Source: Suillus spraguei (Eukaryota; Basidiomycota; Agaricomycetes; Boletales; Suillaceae). From it: a DNA stretch of 64,000 bases. The translations under genes and the position numbers were made by a program. Every line of letters begins with the position of its first letter. Within the stretch, counting starts at the first letter, position 1. Shown here piece by piece: positions 30,994 through 42,569 of the stretch. The notes below the pieces were generated by a model that was not told the origin of the DNA, ran no database searches, and saw only the letters and a program-made list of their open reading frames with translations. The stretch covers positions 1 to 64,000 of the forward strand of contig JABCPU010000356.1 of NCBI GenBank assembly GCA_016800925.1, given 5' to 3'.

Positions 30994-31199
30994 TTGTTGA
31001 CGACGCAGCGTGAACAAGGAAAACAACACATAGAATATATGTTCAGTATACGTAATTACATAAAGTAGAAAGTATGCCGACAATGAGACTGTTTGCCTTT
31101 GTTGCAGCTGTACAAGTTGTACCTGCGAGCCACAACTTGATATGACAACTATAACGACCGCAAGGTTGATGGGGCGTCTAAGCCTTTAAATATTTTACA

Positions 31200-32290
31200 G
31201 ATAGTCAATTCCGTGTAGTCCAACAGCTTTCTGCGGCTTCATCAGCATCCAAGGACTTCATGAGTTCTCGTCCACAGACTGCCGTCGCCGACAACGCGAA
31301 GATTTTTCCGGTCTTTGCAACCAGGCTCGCATCAAAAGACGTCAACGAGTATATAAACACTGCCAATAAGCTGAAGAACTGGTTGGGTTCTGAGAAAGCG
31401 TACTATCCTGACGCTCTACGTAATGTAAGTGTTAGAATTCTCGATCGGCTTGACAGAAGCAAGACTCAATAACTACTTTTGACCCCTAACACCAGATCGT
31501 TTTGCTCTTCGAGGTGTGTAGATGTATCGCTTTCTGCTCTATTTGTTCATCTTGTACTGGACAGATTGCCCACCAGACCTTTACGACAAGGTTTCTCCAT
31601 ATAGAATTGTCAGCAGTGGCCGCGATGGACATATATCAGGCCTTAATTCACGCTGTGATTCCTTTCTTGCCGCTTTTCACTGAGGAGGACCTGCAATATA
31701 CGTGTTGGTTCTCACCAAGTATTCGGCTGTTTGTCAATTTTGTCACGTAGTCCGACTCCACGACTTGATCCAAAGTTCCTCTCGGGTTTCGGCTAGAATC
31801 ACATATCCTGTCCGAGCTGAAGGCGAAGCCACGGCTCAAGAATACAAGTACGCAGGCATCGTAATGGTACATCCTGCCTCGGACTCGCTGCAAAGACCCA
31901 TCGAATGATCAAGTTGAACTCTGGTATGCCTCTCATATATCGTTTTCAAACTTTCGTATTACACAAACCTTTTGCAGCTCGTCACGGTACCAGGCCATCA
32001 TACAAGCGTTCGATGATTTCATTGAATCATATATTTATATATAGGCCTCTGGAAGGCTCCCGTAAGCAGGGTTCAGACTCTGGAATCTTTCCAGAGAATT
32101 CTGCTTCTTTTGACAATCGCGAGGCCCACGTTCTGAGCTTCGCGCCGTACTTCAAGCCCTCAGCCCGCAGAATTCTGGCTCGATTAGTAAATAAGCATCC
32201 AGCCATTCGCCTCCGATGGTTGAGAGCTTCGCAGCATGTCTCAGGGTCTGGCTCGATTGCCATTCGCGAGCTAGTACGTCCCTGACCTAT
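31200..32290 (+). pseudogene. Unrecognised coding fragments
   Basis: Several protein-like plus-strand stretches: DNAKIFPVFATRLASKDVNE (31290-31420), DKVSPYRIVSSGRDGHISG (about 31580) and PVRAEGEATAQEYKYAGIVM (about 31815). They look like exons of one or two host genes with stops and indels between them. I cannot name the family. Confidence 0.35.
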
Positions 32291-32352
32291 CTCACTATAA
32301 TACTGCGACATAGTCTGCAACGTTTCAATGTTGTCTGCATTTTTTCAGGACA

Positions 32353-34165
32353 ATGTCACCACTTCTGCCCCTCTCCACGAATATTCATGAACCCCAAAGG
32401 CTTTCTCTTGCCCGCAAACTCATTTTGTTAGTCATGTTCTGTCTTACTCAATTTATAGATACCTTGAGTATGTCGGCTCTCTTATCTGCGATTCCTGCAC
32501 TTGAGGCATCCATGGGTATGACTGAAATTCAATCCATTTGGGTGTTTAGTGGGTTCCGATTAACTTTTTCATCATTCCTACTTATCGTGTGTGTCCATCC
32601 CGTAAAGTCCTGATTTGCACTTCAATGCATAGTTTTAGAGTGGCCGTCTCAGTGACGTATACAACCCAAGTTAGTACTGTGCTGCCTAGCATACCTGACG
32701 TACATGCTAATCTAATGGTTCATAGAAACTGTATTCATTGGAGGAGTGTCCACTCTTGGTATCCTCTCGTTGTGCGCAGGATTCGTTTACACCACAGTTC
32801 CTATCCTTGTTATGAGAGCAATCACTGGAATAGGTGATCATTCTCGCTGGTGTGTTGGTTCTGACTGATGAAGGTTACTTCTTAGCTTCTGCGATGACGA
32901 TTCCCTCTGCTCTGAAACTATTGGTCAAGGTATTTCCAGATCCACTCGAACAGGCTCGGGCAGTAGGGTTCTTTGCAGGCTGTGGTGCGGTGGCCAACAG
33001 TGAGCATCCCGCATATCGTAAGACAACCCTCATAGTTCCTTTACATAGTGGGCGGTCTTGTGGTCGGTGCAATGTTCGTTCAACGGGTGTCTTACCATTG
33101 GGTCTTCTGGTTTGTGGCATTCGCGGCTGATTTGTATTTTCATGATACCGTCACAAATCGGAGAGACTGCAGGCAGTCGTAAGCCTAAAGGGGCAAAATG
33201 GAAGTCCCTTGATTTGGTCGGCGTAGGCGTCTTGACTGGTATAAATATTTCAGCATACTTTTCTTTGTGTCGCTTACGAACTTTGATAGTTTCCTTCATC
33301 TTGTTGATTTTCGCCGTGACATCCGGTTCCACTGATGGTTGGAAATCCCCGGTTGTATTGATTCTCTGATCATTTCAATTATAATGATAGCTGGGTTTTT
33401 CTACTGGGAAACACTTTTGCCTGCGGACCGAGCTGCCATGTATGTCAACGGAAATCTTAGCATCAATCACCGGCTGATCTTGTACCAGACCACCACGGAC
33501 ATGGTTCTACAACAACTTCTCTGTTCTGTTGGCCACTGCACTTTTGCCATCCTTTTGGTGGAGTGGGGTTATGTTTATTTATTTTTAGTATCATGTGGCA
33601 AACCGTGTTTCATTGGTCAGTGATGTCGACAGCCGTTCACATGTAAGGTATTCGCTGTCACTTCATATCGCCAACCATCAAGATTCTTTGTTCTCTAGGT
33701 TGCCACTCGGTATCGTAGCCTTTGCTGCGAGCTGCACTGGATCACTCTCTCGTATCTACAGTCCGAAGTGGATTATCCTTACTGGTCTATCATTGTGCAT
33801 GGTCGCCACCTTACTGCTGGCGCTCGGTGGGGGAAAGCCCGAAAACTATTGGCCATTTGTATTCCCAGCATTTGTACTTGGCAGCGCCGGAGTCATGGTT
33901 GCTTTCTCACATACGAAGTAAGTTTCAAATAATAGCAGTCTCCGAGCACGGTTTACTTGCTTCATAGTATCGCTATTTTCCAAGCTGCACCTTCATCCAT
34001 GTCCAGTACAGTTGGTGCTATGTTTAACGGCGCGCTTCAATTTGGATCCGCAATTGGTCTTGCTGCTATAACCTCAATAGAGACCTCCGTGGAGGCTACT
34101 CATGGAGGTTCGCACGAGTACGCGGGAAGAGCTGCGTCGTTTTGGTGTCATCTGGTGAGGCCCCT
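32353..34165 (+). pseudogene. MFS drug-type transporter, three frameshifts
   Basis: Exons 32353-32586, 32639-32669, 32726-32833, 32886-32999 and from 33049 join in frame and give a 12/14-helix major facilitator: TQFIDTLSMSALLSAIPAL (first helix), SGRLSDVYNPK (the loop 2-3 signature), GGVSTLGILSLCAGFVYTT, SAMTIPSALKLLVKVFPD. From there on the frame breaks: a one-base loss after WFVAFA (~33125), another after SPVVLI (~33367) and an indel in a T-rich run before IMWQTVFHWS (~33570). Later blocks (PRTWFYNNFSVLLATALLP, LSRIYSPKWIILTGLSLCM, FQAAPSSMSSTVGAMFNGAL) remain recognisable. The last helices are replaced by other sequence. A decayed member of the DHA-like family. Confidence 0.85.
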
Positions 34166-34200
34166 CTATCTTTTCAACAAAAGGTAGGTTTCTCATAGTA

Positions 34201-34898
34201 TTGCCAACCACTGAAATACTCACTTTCATGCAGTGGAAATTCCGAAGGTTGAGGCAATATACCATGGTGGCCAACTACCCCGCAACAACGCTTACGAGGC
34301 AAGAGCAAGAGCAATCAGCAATAACTTATCCATATCCTTACTCTGATCTTCCGCCCCTTCTATCTCATATCACGCCTCCGTTTGTTGTCATAAACGCAGG
34401 GCCAAAGTGCGACCGAGATCAAATTGGTCGGCTTGTTCTGGAACGCTACCCACAACCGATGGACGAGTCTCGAGAATTTCAACAGCGACTTATGCTGTTG
34501 TGTGATACTTGGAATCTTTTTCAGGGCGCCAGGAGTGCTGCTGAGGCTTGGAGGCAGAGGGACAAGGCAGAAAGGGTTGGTAAGAGAAAGAGGGAACAGG
34601 CCGACTCAGGTCCAATACCCACACGTACCACGAGATCCAAAACACGTACGCACTGAACTCTCCCAACAACCCAGTTCTGTAACAATGCACATTTACTAGG
34701 GAATCTCAAACGCACACTGTCGCCCCGCACAAATGGACTCGGAGGTTCTCTCACTCGCCAAGCACTCTTACATCTCTCGAAACGACCCAAGACTAAGTTA
34801 GATGATCATGAAGACATCTGGTCTACAGATGCAATCACACTTTGGGCTAAAAATTCTTCCAGGGCCTCATCTTTACTAGATGCTGATGCTCGTGAATA
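34201..34898 (+). pseudogene. Basidiomycete hypothetical protein with one nonsense codon
   Basis: Frame 1 runs from 34201 to the TAA at 34896 with a single TGA at 34654. The part before it has PPFVVINAGPKCDRDQIGRL, then a helix with AEAWRQRDKAERVGKRKREQ and a basic RTTRSKTRTH tail. The part after it ends DDHEDIWSTDAITLWAKNSS and LLDADARE. I recall similar unnamed proteins in other mushrooms with this basic KRKRE segment and acidic tail. Function unknown. The stop could be a CGA-to-TGA change. The true start may be upstream, since the frame opens in sequence that follows the MFS remnant. Confidence 0.45.
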
Positions 34899-35046
34899 AT
34901 ACTATTTGATTATCGTTTTGGTCTGGTCACATGTACAGTAATCACTTCTCTACCTTCTCATGCAACACGGTCCACCGCGTCTATCAAGATGACAACAGGT
35001 CTTACAATTGACCCTGAGGGCTTCCCTAGTGGTTTCATGAGAAGCT

Positions 35047-35098
35047 ATGTCATACTAGGACGACTACAGAGGCGCGGACGAAAGACCGTACACCATAG
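35047..35098 (+). repeat. 52 bp terminal-type repeat, copy 2
   Basis: atgtcatactaggacgacta at its start and accgtacaccatag at its end; same strand as the 25.2 kb copy, inverted relative to the 38.2 kb copy. It ends nine bases before the stop codon of the XRN1 fragment. Confidence 0.88.
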
Positions 35099-35106
35099 CG
35101 TTCCAC

Positions 35107-38041
35107 CTACTTGTCCCCAAGCGTTGTACCAGACATAAATGGCACATCCCACACGACATCCATCGACTTTGTATTCAACCCAACGACAACATCCTTTGCA
35201 GACAACGGAACTCCACCTGAATCTTGAACCATAGTTACCCTGTCTCCCAAGGCAAAGCGCTGGTTCTGGAGTTGATAGATAGCGTGCGATGGTTTTAGAA
35301 CTGCGTGACGAGGGATATTCTTCACAATGGCTTTCTTGATTCCAGCTTTGGACCTGTTCTTATTGATGTCATCGGCAGCCTGTTCAATTTCTTTGACAGT
35401 GCTCTCAAGACAATTTTGAATGAAACGTGACTCGGGATAAACGACGATTCCATACCTTCGCTAGGCTGTCCGAGAATAGGGAAACTGGCTCAAGATCTCG
35501 GACCCCCTTCGATTTGAACCACGACTTTACTTCCTTGACCCCAGCATCAGCGTGAAAGTCAAAGATGTCCGTAGCGCGAGCCATATCTATCATCCTAGAG
35601 ATGAGATCAAGGAATTGTCGGGAAAATCCAACAGCTTGTCGCCCCCTTGGTCCAGACAGGACCAACCTTATATTCACGAATGAGGTCAACTGCCTTCTCG
35701 CTAAACTCCCAATAACGACCAGCCTTCCGTGAGTAGTCAATAACTTTCAAGCCCTTGGCCTCGAACTTGGTGCTCAGTCCGAGATTGTTCTTTTGATGAT
35801 CGGAGGGAACCATGAAGCTTGACGTGATTTTGGAGAGCGCTCTGGGTGACATTCCGATTGTGGAAGCTGCTTTGAACGATGGCAAGTAGTGCTGTGAAAT
35901 ACGATTATCAACAATAATCTTGAACTTGTTATTCTCCGTTTTATCTGAAAGGAAGAACTACGAGATCATTTAGAAAGATAAATTGTGGTAGGGCATTGTG
36001 ACATACTGCCAGAACAACAGACAAAGCGCTGTCAGTAGTTGAAGACACCTGGGCAGCCACACCATACGCGTGTTCGCCAAGGAAGAAAATGTTCGTTCCG
36101 TCAGGAAATTCCTCCGACAGAGGTGGAGCATCCTTCTCGATGAACCTGGGATCTTCGGATGCAACTTCTGAAATGACCATCTGGACGGCTTGTTCGAGTT
36201 CTTTTTCGGGTCCTTCGTAGTCTTTAACCAATGCGCCTGATTCTAAGCGTTTCAAACCTGCACGAATGTGTAAAGAGCGGACGTCCATAAAGTACCAGCA
36301 CGCACCTTTTAGCGGACGGACGTGCACCAGTAATCACTCCACATCTCTTCGAATATAGCGTCTCAATCCGTTCAGCTTTTCCCTTCCAATGGCTCAAGCT
36401 CTGGTGGGAATGCGGATTGGAAACAACCTTCGCCAGAGTACCAGGCACGAGTACCAACTTCTCGTACTTGAACAATGAATCGGACACGGCCGTGACCAGC
36501 CCTTCTTGCAAGAAAGGCCAACCGATGAAAGTGCGTTTGCCAACCATTTCCTGGGCGATATCCTCTACCTTGCGGTTTTCGTGAGATTTTGTATGTGAAC
36601 TGCCATTGACTTGTTGCGGCTTTCGGAACGAACCGTGTACATTGACACCGTGAAAGCCTAGTTGTGCTGTGTGGGGTAATGTACCCACAAAGGGAATCCA
36701 GCGAGAGCTTTTGCACCGAGGCATACACCTTCGCATAGTCCAGGGACGAGATGGAGTCCATCAAGAGTTGGAAGGTCGAAGGATTCCATCTTACATGTGC
36801 AACGATATATAGGAGGGAAGAAATCCGGTAACGATGAAGGATAGACTGTGGACTCTCCAGGACTGAAGATAAATTTGGTACTGGTTCCAAACCCATTGCG
36901 GCGGCGTTCCTCTGGGGTCAACCTATGTTCTCGAGCTGCACACATGGGACGATGACGAACTACAACCAAAAAGCGGAATTTGCTACTCACATTTAATTGC
37001 TCGTAACAGCCGCTGCTCATCAATAAAGGGAATCTTAACGATTGCTTCCCATTCTTGCTTCTTTCCATTCAAGTCTTGCTCAAATTCAAGAGGGTAAAAG
37101 TCCAATATCGGTGAATTTGGATCGTACATTAGGTCCTATGGTTGATTAGTCTAATGCATGACACAGGCCACTGAACATACTTGATATGCTATTGGAACAT
37201 GTTCCATGCTTGCAGACGGGAGGACGCCCATCAGTTGTTCGAAAGGACGGAAAGGTTTACACAGCTCGAACATGAACGACTTGTCACCAAGGTCGCGTAA
37301 ATCTTGAAGAAAATGTGAACATAGCACAATGAGGACAGGGAATGTAAAAAGTACCAGATATCCGCGGGGCGTGATGGTAATTGTAAAACCAGCCCCAGGA
37401 GGCGATCCCACTGTAATAGTGATGCATAACCCATTGTAGACCCTCTGCGTAGCGGTATATCAAGTCGTCCATCTCTTTAGGGTCATCATAGGAGATTCCA
37501 AGTTTCTCCTGTCGTGCAACCGGTTGGTCTGACGAACGGTATACAAGGCGGGGACGCACCTTGTAATATCCTCTCTTCCATTCGGACATTTTGTCGTTGA
37601 TGGATTGTTCATGTCGTGCGTCAAAACCCCCACCTTCTTCATCATCATCCACCACAGGGGCCTTGTCGAATTTCTTTGACACTCGATCTACTGCAGCCCT
37701 ACCTTCTTCATCATCTTCCTCCACATCACATCTTCCTACTCGCTCTCACTATTACTGTCTCCGTTAGCCTGCTCTGGATCAGTTTCTGCCAAGGGTTCGT
37801 CCAAAAATCCTGGGAGCCGCCATGTGACAAGATTTTGATCCTCTTCATCGTACTCATTCCATGTAACCGACAGATGCAACTCCTCCGCCAGGGTGCTGAT
37901 GAACTTCCGTTCCCGAGCGGGAAACGTATCAGGCATTGTCAGGGCCGCAGTACGGTGCTGTGAGGGTTTCCTGGGGTTTTGCAATACAAACTGCTGTACT
38001 TGATCAAAAATGTCTCGTTGAGGACATGTAAGAACTAACAT
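35107..38041 (-). pseudogene. XRN1: 5'-3' exoribonuclease XRN1, internal fragment
   Basis: Minus-strand exons with introns kept. They start with the region around PARERKFISTLAEELHL and EEDQNLVTWRLPGF (38041-37736). SEWKRGYYKVRPRL and MHHYYSGIASWGWFYNYHHAP (37.6-37.35 kb), LMGVLPSASMEHVP, LTPEERRRNGFGTS with LPTLDGLHL (37.07-36.66), HTAQLGFHGVNVHGS and GKRTFIGWPFLQEGLVTAVS (36.7-36.2) follow. The C-terminal parts are LGLSTKFEAKGLKVIDYSRK and the SH3-like ALGDRVTMVQDSGGVPLSAK (35.3-35.1). XRN1 is the main cytoplasmic mRNA decay nuclease. The N-terminal catalytic half is absent and the C-terminus ends at a TAG close to the flanking repeat, so this is an internal block of the gene set between two inverted repeats. 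Confidence 0.9.
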
Positions 38042-38168
38042 GGACTAATTGTTAGTTGTCGACAAGAAGAATGGAAAACTGTACCAAGCTTAGCACGCAT
38101 GCACACAAGTTCCATTTCTTCTACGTGTTTGCTCCGCTTTCCTTTGAATCAATTCGAGTCCACATATT

Positions 38169-38227
38169 CTATGGTGTACAGTCTTTCGTCCGCGCCCCCG
38201 TAGTCGTCCTAGTATGACATGTAGGAT
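38169..38227 (-). repeat. 52-57 bp terminal-type repeat, copy 3 (inverted)
   Basis: Reverse complement of the 25.2 and 35.0 kb copies: ctatggtgtacagtctttcg at its left and gtcctagtatgacatgtagg at its right. The outermost bases (gtaggat) pair with atcctct of the 25.2 kb copy but not with the 35.0 kb copy. Confidence 0.88.
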
Positions 38228-38404
38228 CTGTGGATGGCATGTATGATGCTGTCATCGAACGCCTACAACGATGGACGGTTCACGAGAGGGACTTGTATAC
38301 TTAGCAAGCCGTGTGTCTGCTCTCGCCTGTACCTCCACTCCTTTCCGCTCACTCTGGCGCCTTCAGGTGTCGTTCGTGGATTCTGACAGTTTTGGTTGAT
38401 CTGT

Positions 38405-39165
38405 TCAGATTCTAGGCTGATATGTGCGCACCTCGAGGATATACAATCTCATGTTTCTAAGACGACCCTCGCGAGATGTGAAGGTTCATTCCATTTCATA
38501 GATAGACTATTACGAATAGATCCTTTCGATCGCCTTTTCTCATTGTGGGTGATTGACCTCGGCCTGCGCCGTCTTGAGGTCATATTAGCGTGTACCAGTA
38601 CCAGCCAGCAAATAGGAAATACCTTTCCAATGGGGTGCAAGAGACGAGTCAACGTATCGGCAAAAGCGATCTTGAACCGAAGACCATGCGCATTTGCGAA
38701 AGACTTGGCTGATAATTCCAGAAACTCGGCTCCCTCCTCAAATGCCTCTGGCGGCCATACCTAGCTGATACATGAACACAAAAATACAGAGGACAGGATC
38801 TCACTCTCAGTTGAACGTGACAGAGCCCTTTCACTAGATGCTTGTACTTCGTATCGAGGTCTTTCGCCACTTGACCCTTCGTTACAGGCTCGAGCTCGCA
38901 AAGAAAACGATCCGTGACACTCACAAAGCTGGCGGATAATTAGTTTGGATAATGGTACAGTAACGACGCCATGCTCACCAAACGTTTGCTAAGTGTCCGA
39001 GCAGCATAGCATACAGTTCAGCATTAAGCCGATGATTAGCTGACCATGCAAGGAGCTTCAAGTCCGGTCTCTTAAACTGCTTGAACGTTGTTTCCTCCAG
39101 GGTAAATCCCAGTGTGTCTTTGGACAAAACGGACCAGACGGCAATCTTCTGGACTATCATATAGT
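38405..39165 (-). pseudogene. Cell morphogenesis protein MOR2/PAG1 (Furry-like) fragment
   Basis: Minus-strand blocks of the Furry/MOR2 N-terminal helical domain: LLAWSANHRLNAELYAMLLG (39.06 kb), VSVTDRFLCELEP with GQVAKDLDTKYKHLVKGL (38.9 kb) and PPEAFEEGAEFLELSAKSF with ADTLTRLLHPIGK (38.76-38.63 kb), then KTAQAEVNHPQ followed by a TGA where Trp is expected and EKAIERIYS. These giant scaffold proteins direct polarised growth. Only about 200 residues remain of a protein of over 2,000. The call rests on recognition of the block order. Confidence 0.75.
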
Positions 39166-39202
39166 ACTGTGAACCCCAGTATCATTCCTCCTGGCCTATA
39201 AT

Positions 39203-39607
39203 ATGCCATTTGTCACATCGGTAGCCGCTTCACTCGTTATCAACCCCTCCTTCAGCGCTGACTCTGACTCAGACACGTGGGTGTTCAACGGCTACTGTGG
39301 ACCGAGTTCTCCGTCTGAGCAACTTGGTGTTGGCGACACCATCGTTGTTTATCAATACACCCTGCACATGAGTTCCATCCCCACCCCTTCCCCCATATTT
39401 ACCGCTACCATTACGCACATTGTGGGGTGGGGTGGAGGCCATGTTAAGTTTGGTGTGCATACCGAGGCCACTGCTGGCATTCTGACTTACCAGGGCCCTT
39501 GCACCATTTGTCTTCCACTACGGATATGCCGTCTCTTTTGGTGGCAGCGACTCTGGGGATGGATATTTCCTTTCCCTCGCTTATCTGTGATCCTGCAGTC
39601 ACAGTGA
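39203..39607 (+). CDS. Unknown beta-rich protein, family member 1
   Basis: A 134-codon frame with a beta-strand-like pattern (DTWVFNGYCGPSSPSEQLGV, GDTIVVYQY, FTATITHIVGWGGGHVKFGV). It resembles the frame at 47163-47684 in the order F-x-G, CG, (V/I)GDT, SS, (S/T)PxF, T-I/V, G-W/Y, HVxF. The C-terminal third of this frame (after LTYQGP) looks less protein-like, so the gene may continue through an intron. I do not recognise the family. Confidence 0.4.
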   Translation: MPFVTSVAASLVINPSFSADSDSDTWVFNGYCGPSSPSEQLGVGDTIVVYQYTLHMSSIPTPSPIFTATITHIVGWGGGHVKFGVHTEATAGILTYQGPCTICLPLRICRLFWWQRLWGWIFPFPRLSVILQSQ

Positions 39608-40047
39608 TTCCATCACGTCAATTCATTTGTTAGTATCCATTTGCTTGCCTTGTATCACTCAGCAGCCTATTGTGACTTACCCTTTCATTCATAGGTTTCA
39701 AGATGCGCTTCAGTCATGTGCATGAACCCCAGTGAAAACTGGACATTCTGAAATCTGCTAAAACAGATGTAAATATACGCAAAGCTACTTTGCACCTTAC
39801 ATACCTGGTCTTATCTACGGTACATAATCGACGCGTTTCGCAAACACAACATTCAGGCTATAGACTGCTTCCTCGTTTCACGCGTTAACTTTGTGTTTAG
39901 CAAACGAGAATTACAAGCAGCGCCCGGTCCATACTATGGCTACTACTCGCACACGTCGTACTCGTCACTAGCGCATGTAGTCCTTGTTGCACTATTGCTG
40001 CACACACCATAATACATACTTTTATGTGGCAGAGTGGGATTTTTTCT

Positions 40048-40712
40048 ATGGGTTACCTCTCACTACCAGCACTCAAAAACCTCAAAAAGTATTCCTATAA
40101 AGGTGTAGATGAGTGGGTACTGTTCCATTGAGTGTTCCTTTGCTGTCATACTGAACTTTGAAAATAAGATCTTTGGTTTCGCGTTATCTCCTTACGCTAT
40201 ATTGGAATTGGTTCATCAAGCTCTTTCCACTCACCATCGCCCCAAATACCGTATGTTATTACCACTTAGTTCTTGGCGTCAGTTAAACTTGTTCAGATAA
40301 CCTTGCTTGGCCTGTGTATTGTCGCTTTCAATGTCATCACGCTACTATATTACGACCCACTTTATTTGACGGAGAAAGATGGAGCAGTCGGGCCTCCTCA
40401 GTGGATCTACTTCACGTGCGCGCATTCTATTGTTTGTGTCAAGCTTGTGTCACGCTGACCCTCGAAACTTAGATGGGCGATTGGGTTGTTCATGTACCAA
40501 AGTCTAGACGCAGTGGACGGGTGAGTAGATACCTTACCACCGGTCTATATCCATGCTTATCCAAGTGCAGCAAGCAGGCACGGAGAACGGAAATGGCTGG
40601 TCTTTTGGGAGAAATGTTGAATCATGGTCTGCATGCGCGTTTCCTGACGCGCATATATATCTAACCTTTTTCTCATAGGTTGCGACGCGCTTAACACTAC
40701 AGTATGCTGCCT
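40048..40712 (+). pseudogene. Ethanolamine/choline phosphotransferase N-terminal fragment
   Basis: Starts MGYLSLPALKNLKKYSYKG. After an intron come LLGLCIVAFNVITLLYYDP and LTEKDGAVGPPQWIYFT, then QARRTEMAGLLGEML and, across another intron, NHGCDALNTT. This is the start of EPT1/CPT1, ER-membrane CDP-alcohol phosphotransferases of the Kennedy pathway. The CDP-alcohol motif DGxxARx8Gx3Dx3D is damaged: the leading DG is not found before QARRT, and the first of the paired aspartates reads Asn (LNHGCD). The remaining helices are missing; histidyl-tRNA synthetase sequence follows within ~80 bases. Confidence 0.82.
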
Positions 40713-40784
40713 TTACTTCAAGTCGTGATTCTGGCCTCATCCTATGTACTTTTCCAGCTTGAGGTCGTTCTTGCGGTCCACAGG

Positions 40785-41670
40785 ACAAGATTCGATCAAT
40801 ATCCTCTGCTGTAGACAAGTTGGACAAGGCTGGTCGATAGAGATGCATTTTCGATGCTGGTTCTAATTGCGTGCAGCTTCCCTGGCTAGAAGTAAAGAAA
40901 GAAATGACGGAAGAGAAAGGCCTTTCTCCAGATGTCGCTGATAAGATTGGAGAGTATGTCAAGCACAAAGGTAGGCAGCCTTGATTTTATGCAAAGCCAA
41001 GTATCTCATCTCATTTGTTATACAGGTGGTCCATCGCTACTCGATCTTTTGAAAGCGGATGCCACTCTCATGGCAAACCCGAGCGCGAAGCAGGGCATTT
41101 CAGACATGGATATTCTCTTTACTCTCCTATGAGCATATAAAGTGCTCGACAAAGTAAGCTCGCTTTCCGTGAATTAGAACATGATATATATTAATGTATG
41201 CATAGATCTCGTTCGATATGTCTCTCGCCCGTGGTCTAGACTATTATACAGGCATCACCTATGAAGCGATCGTCGAAGCATCAGCACCACCAGCTCTTTC
41301 CGCAAATGCAACAGAGTCCCCAGCCCCAGCCCCCCCAAAACTGAAACCCTCGAAAAAAGCCAAAGCTGATGATAACGAAGAGGATGGAGTGGATGAATCG
41401 CAGGTTGGTGTCGGGTCCATTGCTGCTGGTGGCCGGTACGATAACCTGGTTGGTATGTTCACTGCCGCTGCCGCTGCTGAATGGAAGAAGGCACCAGGGC
41501 TCCCGTGTATTGGGGTCAGTATTGGTCTTGACCGTATCTTTGCAATTGTGTGGCCAAAGTGGGTCGAGAAGAGGATGCGGAGTAAAGAGACCACTTTGTC
41601 TTACAGCCGTCCGGCCTGGATTCGAAGTAATTCGATCTTCTCATGGGTCATTAGCGCGGTTAGTCGCTAC
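40785..41670 (+). pseudogene. HTS1: Histidyl-tRNA synthetase fragment
   Basis: Plus-strand exons with introns: LPWLEVKKEMTEEKGLSPDV (about 40880), GGPSLLDLLKADATLMANPS (41030-41125), then FTLL, a TGA and AYKVLDK, then [20 protein letters not shown] (the class II HisA motif) and [20 protein letters not shown] with [19 protein letters not shown] (motif 3 region, to 41575). The N-terminal catalytic portion with motifs 1-2 and the anticodon-binding domain are missing. The nonsense codon stands where family members have Glu. A dead internal block. Confidence 0.88.
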
Positions 41671-41724
41671 CTGCATCACTTGGCTCATTCTTGACTATTT
41701 TCTAGGTCTGTTCAGGACTGTGAA

Positions 41725-42566
41725 TTGTTCTGCAAAACTATCTTTGGCCAAAAAGGACTCGTCTCACCAGAATGTTTCCATGCCGTACCACGCTGTCGAG
41801 CTCCCTTCCAAGCTTCGCTTTGGCTATTATCTGTCAGGAACAGGCGTGTCATTTTGTGGAACTCTATTCCTGATGTCAGCCAGCTCCCTGCGAGCGCCTC
41901 AGGGTCCCTGTCGTTGCTCAACCTGCAATCGTCATCCTGTTCGCCGGTTTGTTCCGGAGATGGCATTTGCTCCTCTTCTGGGACGTGTCAATGTCCAAGC
42001 GGATTCACCGGTTCATCTTGCGAGGCGTGCTCGTCTGGTTTCTTCGGACCGGAGTGTCAGGCCTGTCCGTCAGGGTGTACTTCATGCGATGATGGAATCT
42101 CGGGCACGGGACGTTGCTTGGTGCCAGTAGTGTCAAACCTGCCATCGAGTTGCAATTGTATCAATGGCGAATGTGGCGCTAACGGACAGTGTACCTGTCT
42201 TAGTGGTTGGACCTCTGCGTCAAACGGAACTCAATGTGCTGCATGTGCGGCCGGTTTCTTTTTAGCTACAAACGGGAACTGCGTAAGTCAGTTACGATAC
42301 ATTATTTTTCTGTCTCACCAATCTCATCTTTGATTTCAGTTTGTCAGTTGGGTTGTCAACAGTGTGCTGATGGCACCGGGGACTGCATTACTTGCGCGTC
42401 CGGCTTTACTCAGGACGGGAACGACCGCACAATGTGCGATGCCATTCCGCAAACTACGTCAAATCGCACGACTTGTCCTACCGGAAGTTACGGTGCTGGG
42501 TCTAGTTGCGCGATTTGTTCGCCGCTTTGCACGACTTGTTACTATGATATATGTGGAACGTCGTGA
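41725..42566 (+). pseudogene. Cys-rich EGF/TNFR-like protein fragment
   Basis: A frame rich in cysteine repeats: CSPVCSGDGICSSSGTCQC, GFTGSSCEACSSGFFGPECQ, CPSGCTSCDDGISGTGRC, CINGECGANGQCTC, then after an intron at about 42282-42338 CQLGCQQCADGTGDCITC and GFTQDGNDRTMCDA. This is the ectodomain of a basidiomycete membrane protein family with EGF/furin-like repeats. The exon-exon phase at the intron does not fit cleanly, and the expected C-terminal part (transmembrane and cytoplasmic) is not found. It starts within about 30 bases of the end of the histidyl-tRNA synthetase block. Confidence 0.7.
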
Positions 42567-42569
42567 TTT

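Noticed and set aside
35047..38227. Clear target-site duplication next to the inverted repeats
   Set aside because: Compared the ten bases outside each repeat; no convincing direct match was found, so no duplication is claimed.
41259..41594. 111-codon minus-strand ORF
   Set aside because: Antisense of the histidyl-tRNA synthetase fragment.
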